In this document: positions 6,144 through 10,271 of the stretch, one piece after another | Numbering within the stretch: position 1 is the stretch's first letter | Layout of the letters: each line of letters opens with the position of its first letter | From: Spirosoma fluviale | GTDB taxonomy: Bacteria > Bacteroidota > Bacteroidia > Cytophagales > Spirosomataceae | Direction of reading: 5' to 3' | DNA: 10,271 nt | NCBI GenBank assembly: GCA_945860325.1 | Contig: CAMARL010000055.1 | Coordinates: 1 to 10,271, forward strand | Translations under genes and position numbers: made by a program | Notes under the pieces: model-generated | What the model saw: only the letters and a program-made list of their open reading frames with translations | What the model was told of the DNA's origin: nothing | Databases searched by the model: none

Positions 6144-9067
6144 TGCAAACATTTTTAGGTAAAACAGCAGCACATATTTTTGGGGAGCATCCCATCGAAG
6201 AATTAAAAGATATTGCTATTGTGATGCCCTCGCAGCGTGGGGTACTTTACTTAAAAAAAGAGTTAGCTATTTTAGGAGATAGACCTTTTCTATCTCCTTC
6301 TTTTTTCACCATTGAGGAGTTTGCGCTCCAAATGACGGATTCTACTTTAATTGACCCCATTCAGTTGTTGCTGGAGGCTTTTGCCTGTTTTAAACAGGTA
6401 GATGAACAAGTCAATTTTGATCGTTTTATTTCTTGGGGCCAATTAATGCTTAAAGATTTTGAAACGTTAGATATGTATTTGGTCGATCCGTACCAAATAT
6501 TTTCTTTTCTGTCGGAAGTGAAATCTCTCGAGCGATGGGGAAAAGAATATGGGGAAGACAATCCAGAGAAATTTATCACCCCACATACGACCTCCTATTT
6601 TAAATTATTTGATCATTTACTAGAGGTGTATATTCGTTTGCGCGCAAGTCTAAACGCTAAAGGTTCCGTGTATCGGGGAATGGCCTATCGGAAATTAGCC
6701 GATTCCTTGGCCGCTGGGAAAGCATTACCCAAGACGTTTAAAAAAATATATTTTGTCGGTTTTAATGCACTTTCTAAGGGAGAGGAAGAGATCATTCGTT
6801 TGTTGATTAAAAATGGAATGGCTCAGACGCTTTGGGATGCAGATGCTTATTATGTGGATAATACGTTTCACCGAGCAGGTACTTGGCTGAAAAAATATTC
6901 GGATAGCTCCTCCAATGAATTTTTATCGCGAGGACCATTCCAATGGAAAACGTCGGATTTATTGGACAAGGCCAAGCGTGTTGAAATTTTAGGATTAGCA
7001 AATCCAAGTGCTCAGGTGTTTGTGGCCATGGATATTATTCGGAAATGGCAACAAGAATACGGGACAGAAGAGCAAGTGGCGCTTGTTTTAGCGGATGAAT
7101 CGTTATTAGACCAAGTGATGTTATATGTGGGAGAGTTTAAGGAACGACTAAACATCACCATGGGATATTCATTGAAGAAGACGCAAGTATTTTCCTTGAT
7201 TAATTTTTGGTGGGATTTGCAAAAACAGTCGGTTCAAAGAAAATTTTCTGTTTCCACCTTCAAATCAGTTTGCTCACATGGATTAATCGATTTATATATC
7301 CAGCAGAAAAGCAAGGTTCAAAAGCGAGATTTCAAAAGGGAATTAAACGAATTATATACGAAGACCGATTTGTATATTCCTTCAGATAAGATTTTATCAT
7401 TAGCTTCAGATCTACCTATTTTAAAAGAGTTGTTTGCTCCTAGTTTTAATGCCTTTGTGGCTATCTTAAAATGCCAAGAAACCTTATTGGAATCAATCTT
7501 AAAGAGTATTCCAGACCAACAATGGGATGAGGAAGCGGAAGCTGTAAAACAAGCTTTGGCGGTTATAGAGTCTTTATTGAAATCTTTTGAAGCAGATGAT
7601 TTTGTGTCGATTGCTAGTGGGAAAATATTGTTGACCCAATTGCTCTCTCAGCAAAAATTGACTTTTGAAGGAGCTGAAAATCGTAGTTTGCATGTGATGG
7701 GTTTGCTAGAGACGAGAACCTTGGATTTTGACCGAGTGATTGTCTTGTCTATGAATGAAGGAAGTTTGCCCGGAACGAGAAAGCGCGAAAGTTTGATTCC
7801 TTTAGATATAGCCAATATGGCTCATTTTTCGTTGCCAACATTCACCCAGGCAGATGCGGTAGCTTCATACCATTTCTATAGGCTTTTACAAAGGCCTCGT
7901 GAGGTAGTTTTATGTTATGTTCAGTCATCTGATAAATCAGGGGTAAAGGAGATGAGTCGATTTATTAAGCAAATGAAACACGATTGGAAACGAAAAAATC
8001 CATTGATAGAAATTCATGAACCTTGGATCGAGTTTTCGGCCAATGAGGCTGATTATGAGCGAAATGATGGATCTGTTAAAAAATCACCTGTTATCCTGGA
8101 TAAAATAAAATGGAAATTGGCCAACTCAGGGCTTTCCACCTCGGCATTGACGATGTTTTCTACCTGTAGTCTTAAATATTTTTATGCTCAAATATTGGGT
8201 ATGCGAAAGGAAAAGCAATTAGAAGATGAGTTAGGTGCGGATGTATTTGGTACTTGGGTGCATAAAGTTTTGGAAATAGTCGACAAGGAGGTTTTAGAAA
8301 ATTATGAGGGCATCTATGATCGTGTCAATTTAGAGGAGGTTGTTTCTGGTCTAGACGGATATCTGGAAAAAGCAATGAAGTCAATTCAAGAAAAAGAAGG
8401 TGTCTTTGAGCTAGAGAAGGGATTTAATTTTGTGCTCAAAGAAGTCGCTAAAACGTTGTTGGAGTCCTATTATTCAAAATCTAATTTTTCAAAAAACACT
8501 CAAATAATTGATTTAGAATCCACATTGACCACAAACCTAAAAGTTCTGTGGGGCCAAGAACACCTAGATGTAAAAGTGACCGGGCGAATCGATCGATTGG
8601 ATGTATTGGACAACCGTGAAATTCGTATCATTGATTATAAGACCGGCAAAGTAGAGAGGTCGGAATTGAAATCAGGAGAATTAGGTTTGCGAAATTCAAT
8701 TTTGTCGGGCGAATTAAAGCCTAAAATACTCCAACTCTGGTTATATAAATTTTTGTTGGCCTCCGAACTAGTACATGTATCTGAAAAAAATGAACAAGTT
8801 TTGGCAGGTTTAAGCCTTCAATCATATTCGATCAAGCCAGGAATTATTTCCTTTAGAAATTTAAAGGAAGGAGTTTTAAGCGATGAAGAGCAAGATTTAT
8901 GGTTTGAATCAGGGCCTAATTGGGATCAATTCTTACAGGATTCTCAAGAGGTAATACAAGGTTGGGTTCATCAGATTTTAGACGTAAACACGAAGTTTGA
9001 AAAAACGAAAGAAGTTTCAGATTGTCAGTATTGCGATTTTAAAGTGATTTGCCAGAGGGAATTATAA
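6143..9067 (+). CDS. AddB-like inactivated helicase / PD-(D/E)XK nuclease, Fe-S type
   Basis: DNA repair/recombination protein of the AddB/RecC-like class (974 residues; Bacillus AddB is near 1,170). The N-terminal half is helicase-like (IAIVMPSQRGVLYLKKEL, then FLSPSFFTIEEF), but the start lacks a GxGKT Walker A, so ATP hydrolysis is unlikely. MGLLETRTLDFDRV (519-532) resembles the degenerate helicase motif of this class. The C-terminal RecB-type nuclease shows H707 (VHKVLE), D817 (GRIDRLD), and D831/K833 (IIDYKTGK). C675 (FSTCSLKYFY) plus C961, C964 and C970 (CX2CX5C at the C-terminus) are the four 4Fe-4S ligands in AddB arrangement. Its partner would be an AddA-type helicase, which is not in the window. 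The ATG overlaps the GMC stop (TAATG), implying translational coupling. A terminator-like hairpin lies inside the gene at 6274-6306. Confidence 0.
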   Translation: MQTFLGKTAAHIFGEHPIEELKDIAIVMPSQRGVLYLKKELAILGDRPFLSPSFFTIEEFALQMTDSTLIDPIQLLLEAFACFKQVDEQVNFDRFISWGQLMLKDFETLDMYLVDPYQIFSFLSEVKSLERWGKEYGEDNPEKFITPHTTSYFKLFDHLLEVYIRLRASLNAKGSVYRGMAYRKLADSLAAGKALPKTFKKIYFVGFNALSKGEEEIIRLLIKNGMAQTLWDADAYYVDNTFHRAGTWLKKYSDSSSNEFLSRGPFQWKTSDLLDKAKRVEILGLANPSAQVFVAMDIIRKWQQEYGTEEQVALVLADESLLDQVMLYVGEFKERLNITMGYSLKKTQVFSLINFWWDLQKQSVQRKFSVSTFKSVCSHGLIDLYIQQKSKVQKRDFKRELNELYTKTDLYIPSDKILSLASDLPILKELFAPSFNAFVAILKCQETLLESILKSIPDQQWDEEAEAVKQALAVIESLLKSFEADDFVSIASGKILLTQLLSQQKLTFEGAENRSLHVMGLLETRTLDFDRVIVLSMNEGSLPGTRKRESLIPLDIANMAHFSLPTFTQADAVASYHFYRLLQRPREVVLCYVQSSDKSGVKEMSRFIKQMKHDWKRKNPLIEIHEPWIEFSANEADYERNDGSVKKSPVILDKIKWKLANSGLSTSALTMFSTCSLKYFYAQILGMRKEKQLEDELGADVFGTWVHKVLEIVDKEVLENYEGIYDRVNLEEVVSGLDGYLEKAMKSIQEKEGVFELEKGFNFVLKEVAKTLLESYYSKSNFSKNTQIIDLESTLTTNLKVLWGQEHLDVKVTGRIDRLDVLDNREIRIIDYKTGKVERSELKSGELGLRNSILSGELKPKILQLWLYKFLLASELVHVSEKNEQVLAGLSLQSYSIKPGIISFRNLKEGVLSDEEQDLWFESGPNWDQFLQDSQEVIQGWVHQILDVNTKFEKTKEVSDCQYCDFKVICQREL
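6274..6306 (+). terminator. terminator-shaped hairpin inside the AddB-like gene
   Basis: AGGAGATAG (6274-6282) and CTATCTCCT (6290-6298) form a perfect 9-bp stem with a 7-base loop, directly followed by TCTTTTTT (6299-6306). This is the shape of an intrinsic terminator, about 130 bases into the coding region. It encodes GDRPFLSPSFF, so the pairing may be a by-product of codons. Translating ribosomes would normally mask it; it could act as a polar attenuator when translation fails. Function is unproven. Confidence 0.
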
Positions 9068-9099
9068 GATTGTTCCTATATAAAACGCATAAAAAGAAT

Positions 9100-9107
9100 T
9101 AATTTTG
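9100..9107 (+). promoter_or_regulatory. -7 promoter element of the SCP2-mnmE pair (TAATTTTG)
   Basis: TAATTTTG is a full match to the TAnnTTTG -7 element, in the 62-base gap before the ATG at 9130. The predicted leader is about 18 bases and A/T-rich with no Shine-Dalgarno. The nearest TTG upstream (9070-9072) is 27 bases away, too far for a standard -33 element. Confidence 0.
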
Positions 9108-9129
9108 CATCACAATAAATTATATCAAA

Positions 9130-9414
9130 ATGACATTTCAAGAAATCAACGACAAAATTGTTTCATTAGCTGCTCAAAAAGGAGGCCAAGGGGTTTCTTT
9201 TAAATTCGCATTTCCTACAGGTATCATCGTTGTTACCGGTGAGGGCCAAGTTACCAATGAAAATTTAGATACTGATTGCACGATCGCTACCTCTGAAGAG
9301 ACCTTTACAGCTATTTTAAATGGCGAATTAAATTCCATGATGGCGGTTATGACAGGAAAAGTAAAGATATCGGGCGATATGACCGTCGCAATGAAATTGA
9401 CGAATTTGATTTAA
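9130..9414 (+). CDS. small SCP2 sterol-binding-domain protein
   Basis: A stand-alone SCP2-like domain of 94 residues, probably cytoplasmic (no signal peptide or membrane segment). The family fold is recognisable in the pattern of an N-terminal helix (residues 1-16), strands through VSFKFAFP and GIIVVTGEGQ, the DCTIATSEETFTAILNGELN segment, and the closing TGKVKISGDMTVAMKLTNL. SCP2 domains bind lipids or acyl-CoA-like hydrophobic ligands in a tunnel; the role of free-standing bacterial copies is not established, and no ligand can be inferred here. It has its own -7 element upstream, and mnmE begins 3 bases after its stop, so the two are likely co-transcribed. Family assignment is good; function is unknown. 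Confidence 0.
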   Translation: MTFQEINDKIVSLAAQKGGQGVSFKFAFPTGIIVVTGEGQVTNENLDTDCTIATSEETFTAILNGELNSMMAVMTGKVKISGDMTVAMKLTNLI

Positions 9415-9417
9415 TCG

Positions 9418-10271
9418 ATGGACTTTAAAGACACCATCGTTGCATTAGCGACACCGGCTGGCGTAGGAGCTATTGGGGTCATACGGCTTTCAGGAGATCG
9501 AGCGATCGAAATTGTGAATGACGTATTTCAACCCAAGGACTTATCCATTCAGACTTCTCATACCCTTCATTATGGTCGGATTGAGTCAGCAGGTCGCGTG
9601 TATGACGAGGTAGTCGTTAGTTTATATATTGCCCCAAAATCGTATACAAAGGAACATGTCGTGGAGATTTCATGCCACGGTTCTCCCTTTATTCAAGAAA
9701 GTTTAATCCGATTATTCACCGAAAAAGGGGCTCGGTTTGCGCGCCCTGGTGAGTTTACCCAACGCGCATTTTTGAACGGAGCCTTTGATCTTGCTCAGGC
9801 GGAGGCAGTTGCCGATGTCATTGCAGCAGATTCAGCGGCTGCACAGTCGGCGGCTTTGCACCAATTAAGAGGTGGATTTTCCAAAGAACTAGCCGCTTTG
9901 CGAGAGGAGTTAATTCATTTTGCTTCCTTAATTGAATTGGAGCTTGATTTTGGTGAAGAGGATGTGGAGTTTGCAGATCGTAAAGATTTGGAAGCCCTCG
10001 TCAACCAATTACTAGATCATGTTCGTCCCTTGATGGAAAGTTTTCGGACTGGAAATGCTATCAAGAATGGCGTGGCGACTGTTATTGTCGGTAAACCTAA
10101 CGCTGGTAAGTCGACCTTATTAAATGCATTATTAAATGAGGACCGTGCCATTGTTTCTGAAATAGCTGGAACCACTCGCGATAGTTTAGAGGACGAATGG
10201 ACTTTAGGCGGCATTAAATTCCGATTAGTGGACACAGCAGGTTTGCGCGAAACAGTCGATGTGATTGAGGC
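9418..10271 (+). CDS. mnmE: tRNA modification GTPase MnmE, 3' end off the window
   Basis: With MnmG, MnmE installs the (carboxymethyl)aminomethyl group on U34 of certain tRNAs, in the cytoplasm. The frame from the ATG at 9418 stays open for 284 codons to the right edge; full length is usually about 450-460. The N-terminal folate-binding domain begins with the family signature TIVALATPAGVGAIGVIRLSG, followed by VEISCHGSP and RPGEFTQRAFLNGAFDLAQAEAV. The G domain shows G1 GKPNAGKS (225-232), G2 GTTRD (251-255) and G3 DTAG (272-275). The remaining G motif and the C-terminal catalytic Cys lie beyond the window. The ATG is the first codon of the conserved N-terminus and sits 3 bases after the SCP2 gene stop, so the pair looks like one transcript. 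Confidence 0.
   Translation, partial: MDFKDTIVALATPAGVGAIGVIRLSGDRAIEIVNDVFQPKDLSIQTSHTLHYGRIESAGRVYDEVVVSLYIAPKSYTKEHVVEISCHGSPFIQESLIRLFTEKGARFARPGEFTQRAFLNGAFDLAQAEAVADVIAADSAAAQSAALHQLRGGFSKELAALREELIHFASLIELELDFGEEDVEFADRKDLEALVNQLLDHVRPLMESFRTGNAIKNGVATVIVGKPNAGKSTLLNALLNEDRAIVSEIAGTTRDSLEDEWTLGGIKFRLVDTAGLRETVDVIE

Noticed and set aside
6361..7007. Two minus-strand open frames (6361-6579 and 6807-7007) within the AddB-like gene
   Set aside because: Antisense to a convincing long coding region, short, and without family resemblance or promoter motif.
7207..7389. Plus-strand 60-codon frame in another phase of the AddB-like gene
   Set aside because: Embedded in the real reading frame, no start signals, low-complexity translation.
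10017..10235. Minus-strand open frame inside mnmE
   Set aside because: It lies opposite the highly conserved MnmE G domain and is explained as its shadow.

Overview
The window is an ordinary chromosomal stretch of a Bacteroidota bacterium, most likely of the order Cytophagales. The signs are an outer-membrane 'putative porin' of a Bacteroidota-type family, an AddB-like nuclease without a recognisable P-loop, near-absence of Shine-Dalgarno sequences, and several TAnnTTTG elements (the Bacteroidota -7 promoter motif) just upstream of start codons. The DNA is AT-leaning and densely coded. No gene-free stretch exceeds about 75 bases, and there are no RNA genes, insertion sequences, CRISPR arrays or phage genes.

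Layout, left to right. (1) 1-743, minus strand: the 5' two thirds of menC (o-succinylbenzoate synthase, menaquinone biosynthesis), running off the left edge. (2) A short divergent spacer, then lpxK (810-1826, lipid A 4'-kinase). (3) A beta-barrel putative porin (1855-3846) with a GTG start and its own -7 element only four bases before that start. (4) A compact unit at 3918-9067 behind one -7 element: a Tat-signal small subunit of the gluconate-2-dehydrogenase subunit 3 family, a GMC flavoprotein dehydrogenase starting 3 bases later, and an AddB-like inactivated-helicase/nuclease whose ATG overlaps the GMC stop codon by one base. (5) A small SCP2-domain protein (9130-9414) behind another -7 element, followed 3 bases later by mnmE (tRNA U34 modification GTPase), cut by the right edge.

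How they fit together. lpxK and the porin both serve the outer membrane. The small subunit and the GMC protein form a typical exported 'hitchhiker' dehydrogenase, in which only the small subunit carries the Tat signal. The large subunit has a CX5CX3C cysteine set that matches the 3Fe-4S ligand spacing I recall for the Burkholderia FAD-glucose dehydrogenase. A sugar or glycoside dehydrogenase role is therefore the best guess, but the substrate cannot be read from sequence. The AddB-like protein belongs to recombination and repair and has no evident metabolic link to the oxidoreductase. menC and mnmE are housekeeping genes.

Most of the window is conventional. The observations most worth a second look are the Fe-S-type GMC/hitchhiker pair, a terminator-shaped hairpin inside the AddB-like gene, the probably leaderless porin start, and an inverted repeat that overlaps the porin promoter and the lpxK stop codon.

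[Form note: the original answer gave no confidence values; every confidence of 0 below is a placeholder required by the schema, not an estimate.]
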